From Novosphingobium sediminicola (lineage in GTDB: Bacteria > Pseudomonadota > Alphaproteobacteria > Sphingomonadales > Sphingomonadaceae): a stretch of 64,000 bases of DNA. The notes below the pieces were generated by a model. That model had not been told where the DNA came from and searched no databases. It saw nothing but the letters and a program-made list of their open reading frames with translations. Within the stretch, counting starts at the first letter, position 1. Each line of letters starts with the position of its first letter. The position numbers were made by a program, and so were the translations under genes. Location of the stretch: positions 372,001 to 436,000 of the forward strand of contig NZ_JACIDX010000001.1 of assembly GCF_014196525.1 (NCBI RefSeq), in the 5' to 3' direction. Below are positions 1 to 9,000 of the stretch, piece by piece.

Positions 1-87
1 TTCCTGAAGACAGATAGGGGCACGGGGGCGCCGGCACATGCGGCGCGCGCCCATGAAAAAGGACATGAGGAAAAGCGCAGAGGCGCC

Positions 88-360
88 TTATTCGCGGGCG
101 CGATCCACCCGCATCCGCACCGCAGGCGCAGAATAGGCCATGCGCAAAGGCGCGCGCGCCGCCTCGATCAGCCGGGGCTGTGCGGGCCGCGTAATCTCGC
201 GCGCATGGGCCACGACATGGGCCGAAACCCGCGCCGCGCCTGCGCCCTGCATCGTGGCCGCAATGGCCGGACGCGCGGCAAAGGCGCGCGCATCCGTTTC
301 CGGGGCCATTGCGGCAAGACCGGACACCAAAGCCAGAAAAGATAACAGCAGCCGAAGCAT
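88..360 (-). CDS. small secreted hypothetical protein
   Basis: Unrecognised 90-residue protein. Residues 1-24 look like a Sec signal peptide: a short basic start (MLR), a hydrophobic core around LLLSFLALVSGLAAM, and small residues near a likely cleavage region. The mature part is rich in Ala and Arg, has no Cys, and shows no enzyme motif. The gene sits alone upstream of a TonB-C domain gene on the same strand, 47 bases after that gene's stop, so they may be co-transcribed. An overlapping plus-strand frame at 140-397 is judged a shadow because it is Arg/Ala-rich without a signal or motif. Function unknown; the coding call itself is moderate. Confidence 0.5.
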   Translation of the reverse strand: MLRLLLSFLALVSGLAAMAPETDARAFAARPAIAATMQGAGAARVSAHVVAHAREITRPAQPRLIEAARAPLRMAYSAPAVRMRVDRARE

Positions 361-407
361 GGCGCAGGATATAGGCAGGACTATCGCCGGCGTCTAGGGC
401 GTATCCT

Positions 408-1049
408 TTATGGTTCCACCACCAGCGATTGGCGTACCGTCACATGGCGGCGCACCGGATTGCCCTGCTCATCCTTATAGGGTTCGCGGAAATGCACCGC
501 CGGACACCCCTCGCCCAACAGCTTGAGCCGCGGCTCCATCGCGCCGGTGGCTTTTTCCACGCGGCATTCGGTCTGGCGCCCGTCGGCTTCGACCACATAG
601 TGAAAGATGAATTCACCCGGCTGCGGCAAAGGCCCCGGCGCGGGCAGAACCCAGCGCGTCCGGTTGGTATAGCTGCCCCCCACCGGTTTACCCGCACTGT
701 CGAGAGCCGGGTCAAAAGTGGCGCGCACACGCATCAGATCACAGGTCGCCCGGTCGAGCGCGGCCGACCCGCTGGTGGCCACCACCACGCAATTGGTCAC
801 GCCCCCTTTGGCATCGATGGTCAGCGTAAAGCCGGTGGTGCCCGATTCGCCGTTTTTGACCGCCATGGGCGGATAATCGCCGGTCTGAATCCATCCCGCC
901 GGACCGTTCTTGGGCCGGGGCCCGCGCGGCAAAGTCTCGGCAGGCATCGGCACAGGAGGCATCAGCGGCGCAGGCGGCACGGCCGTCACCGGAGAAGCGC
1001 CCACGACTTGTTGCAAGAGAATCAACCCCAAAGCCAGCATAACCATCAC
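408..1049 (-). CDS. TonB C-terminal domain protein
   Basis: 213-residue exported protein. An N-terminal hydrophobic segment (about residues 1-18) acts as signal or anchor, followed by a Pro-rich linker (about 22-45). Residues about 50-135 resemble a TonB_C domain: a YPP motif, a central GTTGFTLTIDAKG strand and a Cys pair at NCVV and ATCDLM. The last 70 residues repeat the pattern more weakly (FHYVVEADGRQTECRV, later GCPAV), so the protein may hold two TonB-C-like halves. There is no ExbB/ExbD gene or TonB-dependent receptor beside it, so a role as the main energy transducer is unsupported. Such proteins are common in sphingomonads as periplasmic relatives of TonB. It is divergent from the acyltransferase gene. 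Confidence 0.75.
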   Translation of the reverse strand: MMVMLALGLILLQQVVGASPVTAVPPAPLMPPVPMPAETLPRGPRPKNGPAGWIQTGDYPPMAVKNGESGTTGFTLTIDAKGGVTNCVVVATSGSAALDRATCDLMRVRATFDPALDSAGKPVGGSYTNRTRWVLPAPGPLPQPGEFIFHYVVEADGRQTECRVEKATGAMEPRLKLLGEGCPAVHFREPYKDEQGNPVRRHVTVRQSLVVEP

Positions 1050-1139
1050 TCCCTAAGCCCGACCGAGACTAGATCCTGCGCCCACCACGTACAAGGCCGA
1101 GCTTGTCTGCGCGCCCATTCTGGGCCAAGTCCGCGCCCC

Positions 1140-2183
1140 ATGTCCGAAATCGCTCGTTCTGCCGCGCCATCCGGCCGCCTGCCTCTGCTCGATGCCCTGC
1201 GCGGGGTGGCGGCGCTGGGCGTGGTTCTGCATCATGAAGCGCCCCTTTACGGCACGCCGGGCCTGTTTCCGCGCGCCTATCTGGCGGTGGATTTCTTCTT
1301 CATGCTTTCGGGCTTTGTGCTGACCTTGGCCTTTGAACCGAAATTGCGCGCCCAAACGGAAGCCCGCCTGAATGCCGCCGACTTCATGATCCGGCGCGTG
1401 GCACGGCTGTGGCCGGTACTGGCGGTGGGGGTGCTGATCGGGGCGGGATGGCGGCTTTCGATCGGGTTCACCGGGCAATTGTGGCTGCTCACGCTCTCGG
1501 GGCTGGCGCTGTGGCCCATCGTGCGGGGCGCTGGCGGGATCTTTCAGCTCAACGGCCCGCAATGGTCGCTGGCCTATGAGGTGCTGGCCAATGCCATCCA
1601 TGCGCTGGTGCTGGTGCGGCTGAAAAATCGGCTGCTGCTGGTCTTCGTGTTGGCCTGTGCGGGGCTGCTGGCGTGGTGCGCCTATGCGTGGGGCTCGGTG
1701 GGGCTGGGCGATACGGGGCGCAACTGGTGGGGCGGCTTTGCGCGGGTCGGGTTTGGCTATGGGCTGGGCGTGTGGATGGGGCGGCAATTTGCGGCGGGCC
1801 GCGCGCCGGTTTCCCCGGCTGCGGCATGGGCGGGCGGATTGCTGCTGCCGCTGACTTTGTTCAGCCTGCCATGGTGGCCTTTGGGCGTGGTGGCGGGCGA
1901 TCTGTTGGCGGCCTTTGCGGTCTTTCCGGTGGCCTTGTGGTGCGCGGCGCATGTGGCCTTGCGCGGCGGAGCGCTGAAAATTGCCGATGGGCTGGGGCGA
2001 TTGTCCTATCCGGCCTATGCGATCCACGGGCCGGTGCTGATCTGGGGCGCATCGCTGGCGCATGGCCATGGGGCGCAGGCTGCGTTGATCCGGCCGCTGA
2101 CGGTGGGCGCCGTTTTGGCGCTGGCGGGCCTGCTGGCGATCAGCCCGCTGGCCCATGGGATTCCTGTGCGCCGGAAAGGTTGA
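1140..2183 (+). CDS. acyltransferase 3 (OafA/YrhL) family membrane protein
   Basis: 347 residues from the ATG at 1140. The open frame extends upstream to 429, but that part runs antisense through the TonB-C gene and is not credible. Family hallmarks are visible: LDALRGVAALGVVLHH near residue 17 with the conserved His, a VDFFFMLSGFVL segment near 50, the Arg-rich RRVARLWP motif near 83, WSLAYEV near 140, and YAIHGPVL near 300. About ten hydrophobic segments fit an integral inner-membrane acyltransferase. Relatives move acetyl or other acyl groups onto O-antigen, exopolysaccharide or other surface glycans. The substrate here cannot be told, as no polysaccharide cluster is adjacent. Confidence 0.85.
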   Translation: MSEIARSAAPSGRLPLLDALRGVAALGVVLHHEAPLYGTPGLFPRAYLAVDFFFMLSGFVLTLAFEPKLRAQTEARLNAADFMIRRVARLWPVLAVGVLIGAGWRLSIGFTGQLWLLTLSGLALWPIVRGAGGIFQLNGPQWSLAYEVLANAIHALVLVRLKNRLLLVFVLACAGLLAWCAYAWGSVGLGDTGRNWWGGFARVGFGYGLGVWMGRQFAAGRAPVSPAAAWAGGLLLPLTLFSLPWWPLGVVAGDLLAAFAVFPVALWCAAHVALRGGALKIADGLGRLSYPAYAIHGPVLIWGASLAHGHGAQAALIRPLTVGAVLALAGLLAISPLAHGIPVRRKG

Positions 2184-2214
2184 AGTAGCGCGCATCAGGC
2201 GCTAACCCGCTGGC

Positions 2215-3441
2215 ATGTCACACGCCATCTCTCCGCTCGCCTCGCCCTTTCCCGCCCTGCCCGCGATTGCCGGCGCCACGCCCCGCGTTGCCCGCGCGCG
2301 ATACAAGGAATGGGACCGCTGCGACCTGACCTATGTCGAGCTGGACGAAAACACCGCCGTGGCGGGCGTCTTCACGCGCAACATCTGCTGCTCGTCCGAG
2401 GTTGAGCTGGGCCGGTTGAACGTCAAGCAGGGCCGCGCGCGGGCGTTGATCGTCAATGCGGGCAATTCCAATGCCTTCACCGGCTATCGCGGGCGCGAGG
2501 CGGTTGAACAGATCATGGATCAGGTCGCTGCTCATCTGGGCTGTGCGCGCGAACAGGTGTTCGTCTCCTCGACCGGCGTGATCGGCGTCCCCCTGCCCAA
2601 GGACAAGGCGAAGGAAGGCGTGGACAACGCCCTGACCGCCGCGCCCTGTTCGTGGGAAGATGCCGCCAACACGATCGGCACCACCGACACCTTTGCCAAG
2701 GGCGCCACCGCCACCGCCATCGTCGGTGGGCAGACCGTGACGTTTTCCGCCATTATCAAGGGGTCGGGCATGATCGCCCCCGATATGGCCACGATGCTGG
2801 GCTATATTTTCACCGATGCGGCGATCAATCCGGCCTATCTTCAGGAACTGCTGACCAAGGCCGCGAACGAGACCTTCAACTGCATCACGGTGGACAGCGA
2901 CACCTCGACCAGCGACACGGTGCTGGCCTTTGCCACGGGCCGGGCGGGCAACACGATCATCAATTGCGAAGGCTGCGAGGGCGCCGATGCCTTTGCCGCC
3001 GCGCTGAGCGATGTGTGCCGCCAACTGGCGCATCTGGTGGTCAAAGATGGCGAGGGCGCGCAGAAATTCATCGCCGTGTCCGTCACCGGCGCGGTTTCGG
3101 ATGAGAGCGCGCGCAAGATCGGCATGGCGATTGCCAATTCGCCGCTGGTCAAAACCGCCATCGCGGGCGAGGACGCCAATTGGGGCCGCATCGTCATGGC
3201 CGTGGGCAAGGCGGGCGAACCGGCCGACCGCGACAAGCTCTCCATCGGCTTTGGCGGCGTGTGGCAGGCCAAGGACGGCCAGCCTCTGCCCGATTATGAC
3301 GAGGCCCCGGTGGCCGCCCATCTCAAGGGTCAGGAGATCAGCATCGAGGTCGATATCGGCCTTGGCGAAGGGCGCGCCACGGTTTGGACCTGCGACCTGA
3401 CGCATGGCTATATCTCGATCAACGCCGATTACCGGAGCTAA
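2215..3441 (+). CDS. argJ: bifunctional ornithine/glutamate N-acetyltransferase ArgJ
   Basis: 408 residues, the usual ArgJ size. ArgJ transfers the acetyl group of N-acetylornithine to glutamate, and in the bifunctional form also uses acetyl-CoA, in the cyclic arginine pathway in the cytoplasm. The precursor cleaves itself before the Thr of an ATML motif; here MIAPDMATMLGYIF lies near residue 190, giving alpha and beta chains. Other conserved parts are the VNAGNSNAFTG segment near residue 80, SSTGVIG near 120, and the C-terminal GEDANWGRI. The protein ends DYRS, close to family C termini. The downstream GST starts 5 bases after the stop, so the two are probably co-transcribed with the phosphatase gene. 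Confidence 0.95.
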   Translation: MSHAISPLASPFPALPAIAGATPRVARARYKEWDRCDLTYVELDENTAVAGVFTRNICCSSEVELGRLNVKQGRARALIVNAGNSNAFTGYRGREAVEQIMDQVAAHLGCAREQVFVSSTGVIGVPLPKDKAKEGVDNALTAAPCSWEDAANTIGTTDTFAKGATATAIVGGQTVTFSAIIKGSGMIAPDMATMLGYIFTDAAINPAYLQELLTKAANETFNCITVDSDTSTSDTVLAFATGRAGNTIINCEGCEGADAFAAALSDVCRQLAHLVVKDGEGAQKFIAVSVTGAVSDESARKIGMAIANSPLVKTAIAGEDANWGRIVMAVGKAGEPADRDKLSIGFGGVWQAKDGQPLPDYDEAPVAAHLKGQEISIEVDIGLGEGRATVWTCDLTHGYISINADYRS

Positions 3442-3446
3442 GCCCC

Positions 3447-4052
3447 ATGCTCACTATCTGGGGTCGATTGAACTCGCATAATGTCAAAAAGGTCGTCTGG
3501 GCGGCGGTGGAAACGGGTCAGGAATGGGTACGCCATGATATTGGCGGCTCGTTTGGCTACAGCCCTGAATATCTGGCGATGAACCCCAACCGGCTGGTGC
3601 CCACGCTGGTGGAGGATGATTTCTCGCTGTGGGAATCGAACGCCATCCTGCGCTATCTGGCCGATGCCCATGCGCCGCATCTGTGGCCGCAGGGGCTGCG
3701 GGCGCGGGCTTTGGCGGACAAGTGGATGGACTGGCAATTCGCCTTTGCCGATGCGCAGCGCGATGGCTTCCTGCAAATGGTCCGCGTGGCCGAGGCGGAC
3801 CGCGATACAGCCAGGATCGAGCGCTCCATTGCCGAAACAAACAAGCTGATGCTGATCATGGAAGAGACGCTGGCCAAGCAGCCCTTCCTGACCGGCGAGG
3901 CTTTCGGCATCGCCGATATTCCCATGGGCGCCTATGCCTACACATGGTTCAAGCTGGACTTTGCGCAAGCCGATGTGCCGAATATCCGCCGCTGGTTCGA
4001 GAGCGTGAGCGCCCGTCCCGGCTTCCAATATGTCGCCATCCCCCTCACCTGA
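3447..4052 (+). CDS. glutathione S-transferase family protein
   Basis: 201 residues starting at the ATG at 3447, six bases after argJ. The open frame reaches back into argJ but the thioredoxin-fold N terminus (LTIWGRLNSHNVKKVVWA) begins here. Residues 1-80 form the GST N domain: the NRLVPTLVEDD stretch with the cis-Pro near 53 and the ESNAIL glutathione-binding motif near 66. The rest is the helical C domain with a GIADI N-capping motif near 165. The second residue region has Ser/Asn where class-defining Ser or Tyr residues occur, so substrate class is open. Cytosolic; detoxification or isomerase roles are both possible. Confidence 0.88.
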   Translation: MLTIWGRLNSHNVKKVVWAAVETGQEWVRHDIGGSFGYSPEYLAMNPNRLVPTLVEDDFSLWESNAILRYLADAHAPHLWPQGLRARALADKWMDWQFAFADAQRDGFLQMVRVAEADRDTARIERSIAETNKLMLIMEETLAKQPFLTGEAFGIADIPMGAYAYTWFKLDFAQADVPNIRRWFESVSARPGFQYVAIPLT

Positions 4053-4063
4053 AAGGCGCGAGC

Positions 4064-4864
4064 ATGACCGATACTTTGAGCGAAGCCGTCCATGATGTGA
4101 TGGCCGATGCGGCGGCGCGCGCCATTGCCCCGCGTTATCAGCATCTGGCCGCCGCCGACATCATCGAGAAAGCCTCCGACGATCTGGTGACGATTGCCGA
4201 CAAGGAGAGCGAGGCGATTTTGGCCGAAGGTCTGGCCCGCATCCTGCCCGAGGCGGCAATTGTGGGCGAGGAAGCGGCCTTTGCCGATCCCTCGATCCTT
4301 TCGCGGCTGGGTTCGGATCTGTGCTGGATCATCGACCCTCTGGATGGCACCAACAATTTCGCCCATGGCCGCCCGCCCTTCGGCATCCTTGTCGCGCTGG
4401 CGCAGGGGGGCGAGACGATTGGCGGCTGGATCTATGACGTGCTTTCGGGCCGGTTTTGTCATGCGCGCAGCGGCGAAGGGGCCTATCTCAACGGCGAGCG
4501 CCTGACCGCGCGGACCAGCGGCGAAAACCCGGCGGTGGCGGCGATTTCGGTGCTGTTTGCCGATCCGGCGCGCCGCATCGCGCTGATGGACCATATCGCC
4601 CCGCATTACCGCATGGTCGACATCCCCCGCTGCGCTGCCGAGCAATACCCGCGTCTGGCCACGGGCGTGAACGATGTGTCGATCTTTGAACGCACACTGG
4701 CATGGGATCATGCGGCGGGCGTGCTGTTCCTGAACGAGGCAGGCGGCAAGGCGGCCCGTTTCGACGGCACCCCCTATCGCGTGGACGAGGATCGCCGAGG
4801 CCTGATCGGGGCCTCCAGCCCCGCTTTATGGGATGAACTGGCCGCGCGAATGGCCGGGATTTGA
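4064..4864 (+). CDS. inositol monophosphatase family protein
   Basis: 266 residues from the ATG at 4064, 11 bases after the GST stop. Family metal-binding motifs are clear: GEEAAF near residue 68 (the first Glu pair), WIIDPLDGTNNFAHG near 88, and the C-terminal AWDHAAG near 211 with an EAGG after it. These bind Mg2+ and the phosphate in the IMPase/FIG superfamily. Members include inositol-1-phosphatase, CysQ and histidinol-phosphatase (HisN). HisN is a plausible alternative since it neighbours amino-acid genes in some alphaproteobacteria, but the sequence alone does not settle the substrate. It ends within the start of the DUF1294 gene. Confidence 0.87.
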   Translation: MTDTLSEAVHDVMADAAARAIAPRYQHLAAADIIEKASDDLVTIADKESEAILAEGLARILPEAAIVGEEAAFADPSILSRLGSDLCWIIDPLDGTNNFAHGRPPFGILVALAQGGETIGGWIYDVLSGRFCHARSGEGAYLNGERLTARTSGENPAVAAISVLFADPARRIALMDHIAPHYRMVDIPRCAAEQYPRLATGVNDVSIFERTLAWDHAAGVLFLNEAGGKAARFDGTPYRVDEDRRGLIGASSPALWDELAARMAGI

Positions 4865-5127
4865 TCTCCGGCTACGTTCCTCTCGCCCTCCTGCTGGTCA
4901 ATGCGCGCACCATGCAACTGTTCTGGATGGACAAGCGCTATGCCGAAGCAGGTCGCCGCCGGATTCCCGAAGCTAGCCTGCTGCTGATGGCGGCGGTTGG
5001 CGGCACGCCGGGGGCCTTGGTCGCGCGGCAGATGTTTCGGCACAAGACGCGTAAGCAGCCGTTTTCGGCTTATCTCTGGCTGATCGCGCTGGTTCAGATC
5101 GGGCTGATCGGGTGGTTCGCGTCTTAA
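4861..5127 (+). CDS. DUF1294 family membrane protein
   Basis: 88 residues starting with TTG at 4861, overlapping the phosphatase stop by 4 bases (TTGA), which supports translational coupling. DUF1294 features are seen: an M(D)K motif after the first membrane segment (MDKRYAEAGRRRIPE), the LLLMAAVGGTPGALVA segment, then RQMFRHKTRKQPF and a last hydrophobic helix. Two to three membrane helices are predicted by eye. The family is of unknown function and sometimes fused to a cold-shock domain; no such domain is present here. It converges with, and overlaps by 4 bases, the next minus-strand gene. Confidence 0.8.
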   Translation: MISGYVPLALLLVNARTMQLFWMDKRYAEAGRRRIPEASLLLMAAVGGTPGALVARQMFRHKTRKQPFSAYLWLIALVQIGLIGWFAS

Positions 5128-5543
5128 TCTGACCAGGTCATATCCCGGACCAACCCACTTTCACGCATCAGCTTTTCCACTGCCTGTGTCATCTGTTCGT
5201 TACAGGGCCGGGCATCGACAAATCGCCACCAGCACCAAACTTTGGGCTTGGCCGGATAGAAGGTAATGTGGAACTGCCCCGGTTCCCCCCAACCGCCAGT
5301 ACAAACCAGAAAAGAGCGATGCCCCCATCCCGGCAGATTGACCCACCAGCCGTAATCCTCAACCCCCGGTTCGTCCGCTGCGATCCCCGCCGCACACAAG
5401 CCCCGCACCACAAAATCCGCCAGTCTACGCCCGAATAGGCCGGGGTTCACCTCATCGATGTCTTCCCATGGTTCCTCTCCCTCAGGCGTCGGGTCCGGGA
5501 TCATCGGAAAAGCGTCGGAGAAAAAGGTGAGAGTATGGCGCAT
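5124..5543 (-). CDS. Trp-rich hypothetical protein
   Basis: 139 residues, not recognised. No signal peptide or membrane helix. The middle (about residues 60-110) is notably aromatic: DYGWWVNLPGWG, a short TGGWGEPGQFHITFYP strand and VWCWWRFVDARPC. The N-terminal third is acidic and Pro-rich. It may be a small globular beta-rich protein. Its stop overlaps the convergent DUF1294 gene, and it precedes the trxA terminator. A start at the internal Met (FPMIP, near residue 14) is also possible. Nothing in the neighbourhood predicts its role. Confidence 0.55.
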   Translation of the reverse strand: MRHTLTFFSDAFPMIPDPTPEGEEPWEDIDEVNPGLFGRRLADFVVRGLCAAGIAADEPGVEDYGWWVNLPGWGHRSFLVCTGGWGEPGQFHITFYPAKPKVWCWWRFVDARPCNEQMTQAVEKLMRESGLVRDMTWSD

Positions 5544-5570
5544 GGGAAAAACCTATCTCATCCCCGCCCA

Positions 5571-5605
5571 AAGAAAAGGGGGCGCCTTTTCGGACGCCCC
5601 CCTTT
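5571..5605 (-). terminator. Rho-independent terminator of trxA
   Basis: Read on the minus strand, GGGGGCG, a loop of about ten bases, CGCCCCC and then TTTTCTTT. This is a strong GC stem followed by a T-rich tract, placed 26-60 bases after the trxA stop. It closes the long divL-to-trxA cluster. Confidence 0.8.
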
Positions 5606-5630
5606 GCCCATCGGATAAGGTCTAAACGCC

Positions 5631-5951
5631 TCAGAGCGCGCCCTGAATCCAAGCCTTGAGCTGGCTCTTGGGCGCGGCGCCCAGCTTTTGCGCCACCGGC
5701 TTGCCATCCTTGAACACCAGCAGCAGCGGGATCGACTGTACGCCGAACTGGCTGGCGATCTCGGTGTTTTCCATGATGTCCACCTTGGCGATGGTCACTT
5801 CCTCGCCTAATTCCTCGCTCAGCTCTTCCAGAGCCGGGCCGATCATCTTGCAAGGCCCGCACCAGTCGGCCCAGAAATCGACCACAACCGGCTTGTCAGA
5901 AGCCAGCACGTCGTTGGAAAAGCTTGCGTCGGTTACCTTGATCGTGGCCAT
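5631..5951 (-). CDS. trxA: thioredoxin
   Basis: 106 residues, the standard size for bacterial thioredoxin 1. The active site WADWCGPCK lies near residues 29-37, with the conserved DFWA strand before it, cis-Pro in [12 protein letters not shown] near residue 74, and the C-terminal amphipathic helix. It reduces protein disulfides in the cytosol, taking electrons from thioredoxin reductase. It is the last gene of the minus-strand cluster, 62 bases after addA, with its own terminator downstream. The addA-trxA pairing is also known in Caulobacter and other alphaproteobacteria. Confidence 0.96.
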   Translation of the reverse strand: MATIKVTDASFSNDVLASDKPVVVDFWADWCGPCKMIGPALEELSEELGEEVTIAKVDIMENTEIASQFGVQSIPLLLVFKDGKPVAQKLGAAPKSQLKAWIQGAL

Positions 5952-6013
5952 GGCCTGAAATCTCCTGAAATGTTGTCTTTAAGATAGTCGATGCGCGGCC
6001 TTGCGCAACCACC

Positions 6014-9000
6014 CTAGAGCGTCAAGCTTTCCTGCTTGGGCCTCAAGCTGGCCTTGTGCGGGGCAAGGATGCTTTCGGGCAAGGCGATCAGATGCGGCCC
6101 GGTGGTATAGAGCAGCGCCGCCTCGACCCGCCGCCCCGGATAGGTCACCTCAAGGGCTGCAACATAGGCGGCCATCTGGCGCAAAATCGCCACCGACACC
6201 TGCGCCGCGCTGGTGGCCGGACGCCGCGCAGTCTTGAAATCGATCAGGCGGATGCGGTTGGGCGTAATCAGCAATCGGTCGATCGTGCCCGCCACCACCT
6301 GCTCGCCCACGGTGGCGGCAATCGGCACCTCGGCCAGAGCGTCCGGCCCGAACAGATCAGCCCATTCCGGGTTGGCCAGCACGTCGATGGCGGCCTGGGC
6401 CATTTCGCGATGCGCCACCTCGTCCAAATCGCGCGCCTGTCGGCCCAGCCATGCCAGCGCCGCGCTCATCGGATCGGCCGCGCCGCTGAGGCGTTCGAGC
6501 AAGGCGTGGATCAACGTGCCACGCCGCGCGGCGGCCGCGCGCGCGGGGCCAAGGGCGGTTGGTGGATCGGCGGCGGTATCCTCGCCCAGCGCCGAAGGCG
6601 CAAGCGGGCGCGGCGGGCGCGCTTCCTCGGGCGCAGCGCGGGTCAGCCATCCCGGCTTGCCTGCCTCCATGCCCAGTTCCATCGTCTCGGCCTGCCATTG
6701 CGGCGCCTCGGCCAGCGCGCCAAACCGCACCTCCGCGCCCCAGAGCGGATCGGCCAGCCAATCCTCGGGCGCGAAAGTCTCGGCAAGGCGGGCAAACCAG
6801 CTCCCCTTGGCCGGTTCCTTCTCATTCGCGGCCAGAGCGCCGCCGATGAACAAAGCCTCCTCGGCCCGCGTCATCGCGACATAGAGCAGGCGCCAATGTT
6901 CCTCGCCCTCGGCCTTGGCCGCGCGGGCGGCGGCCTCGGCAATTGGCCCCTGCCGCTCCTCCTTGCCCAGATTGGGCAGCGGGACCACGCGCCGGTCGCC
7001 AGTGATCGCCGCGCTGGGGTCCTCGACCGAAAGCGGCGAGCCCTTGCTCTTGGCCGGATCGCCGGTGGCATCGGCAAGGATGACGATCGGCGCCTGCAAA
7101 CCCTTGGAACCATGCACGGTCATCACCCGCACCAGCCCGTCGGATTTGCCCGCCTCGCGCTTCAATTCGCCATCGCCCGCGTCAAACCATGCAAGGAACC
7201 CGACAAGGCTGGGTGTGGCAGTGGCCGAATAGGCATGGGCGGCGTTGATAAGCTCATCGAGCGGGTCGTTCGCCTCGCGCCCCAGCCGCGCCACCAGCCT
7301 TTCGCGCGCGCGCCACGGCCCCACCAGCAACCAATGGATCAGCACCGGCACAGGCTCGAAATCGGCCCGCGCCAGCAATTCGTTCAATTGCGCCACCGCA
7401 TCGCGCGCTAGCGCTGCATCGCTGCGCCGCAAATGCGCCCACAGCCGCCCCTCGCGATAGCCATGTTCGAGCAACTGATCTTGCGACCAGCCGAACAAAG
7501 GCGAGACGAGCAGCGCGGCCAGATTGAGATCATCCAAAGGTTGCGCGGCAAAGCGCAGCGCCGCCACCAGATCCTTGACCGCCAACGGCGCGCCCAGCCG
7601 CAGCCGGTCCACCCCCGCCACCGGAACCCCCGCCGCATGAAGCCTCGCCACGATCAGCCCGGCCAGCTCGCGCCGCTTGCGCACCAGCACCATGATGTCG
7701 CCCGCCCCGGCCCGGCGCGGGACCTTCAGCCCCTTGACCAGCGGAAAGCCATCGGGCGAGAACAGCCAGTGCTTGACCTGCCGCGCGATGCGATCGGCCA
7801 TTTCACGCTCGGGCCGCGATAGCCAACTGTCCTCAGCCTCCTCATCCTCGCCCGCGCCGCCATTGGCCCCGCCCACGGGGCGCCACAGCGTCACCAATCC
7901 GGGTCGCGCCTCGCCCTGATGCGGCTCCGGCGCGGTGTCCAGACCAAAGGCCGGAGCGCCCAGATGGGCAATCGCCCGGTCGACGAAATCCAGCACCGGC
8001 GCGGCTGTACGGAAAGACCGCTCCAGCCCCAGCTCCATCAGGCGATGCGCCTTTGGCCCTCCCCGGATCTCCTCGGCATTGTCCGCCGCGCCGCCCATCC
8101 GGCCCTTGACCCTCTCGCGCGCGGCGGCGAAGTTTTCCGGGCTGGTGCCTTGGAAACCAAAAATCGCCTGTTTGAAATCGCCCACCACAAAAAGGGTGCG
8201 CACCGCCTCGGCATGAGCGCCCTCGCCCGCGAAAAACTCCTCGGTCAGCGCTTCGATAATCCGCCATTGTTCGGCATTGGTGTCCTGCGCCTCGTCCACC
8301 AAAATATGGTCGAACCGGCGGTCCAGCTTATAGCGGATCCAGTCGGCCATATCGGCGCGGCCTAGCAGGTCGGCGGCATGGGCGATCTGGTCGTCGAAAT
8401 CGATCAGGCCCTCGCGCGCCTTGGCCTCCTCCCACGCCAGCGCATAGGCGCGGCCCAGTTCGAGCGCCGGGGCCAGCCAGCCCGCCAGCGCGATCAGCGC
8501 CCGCCGCGCCTTGACCGCATCAATCTTCAGCCCGACGCGATAGCAGTACTCGCCATAATCCGGCGCGATATTGTCGAGGTTTTTCAGATAAGAAGGCACG
8601 CCCTCCTTGGTAAACAGCGCCGAATAGAGATCGCCGATCCGCTCCAGCCGCTGCTCCGCCCCGGCCTCCAGCCAGTCGCAGATCGCATTGGCCTTCTTCT
8701 CGGCCGTGGCGGTCATGTTGCCCTTCTTGTCGGTCCACTGCTTGACCACATCGAGCAACCAGCGCACCGAGCGCACGTCAAACGCCTCGTCCTCGCACAT
8801 GGCGACAACCTGAGCCATCGACGCATCGGCGGGCAGACCCAGCGCCTGCTTGACCCGCGGCGCCACCGGAACCTGCCACGCCCCCGGCCCAAACCACAGC
8901 CCCCGCGCGCCCGCACAGCGCATCAGCCAGCCCTCGACCGCATCCCCGCCCATCCGCAGCGACAGCGAGGCCAGCGCATTCAACAGCCCCGTATCCCCGC

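Noticed and set aside
429..1139. Upstream extension of the acyltransferase open frame
   Set aside because: It runs antisense through the TonB-C gene, is Arg/His/Pro-rich with no fold signal, and the family start motif begins right after the ATG at 1140.
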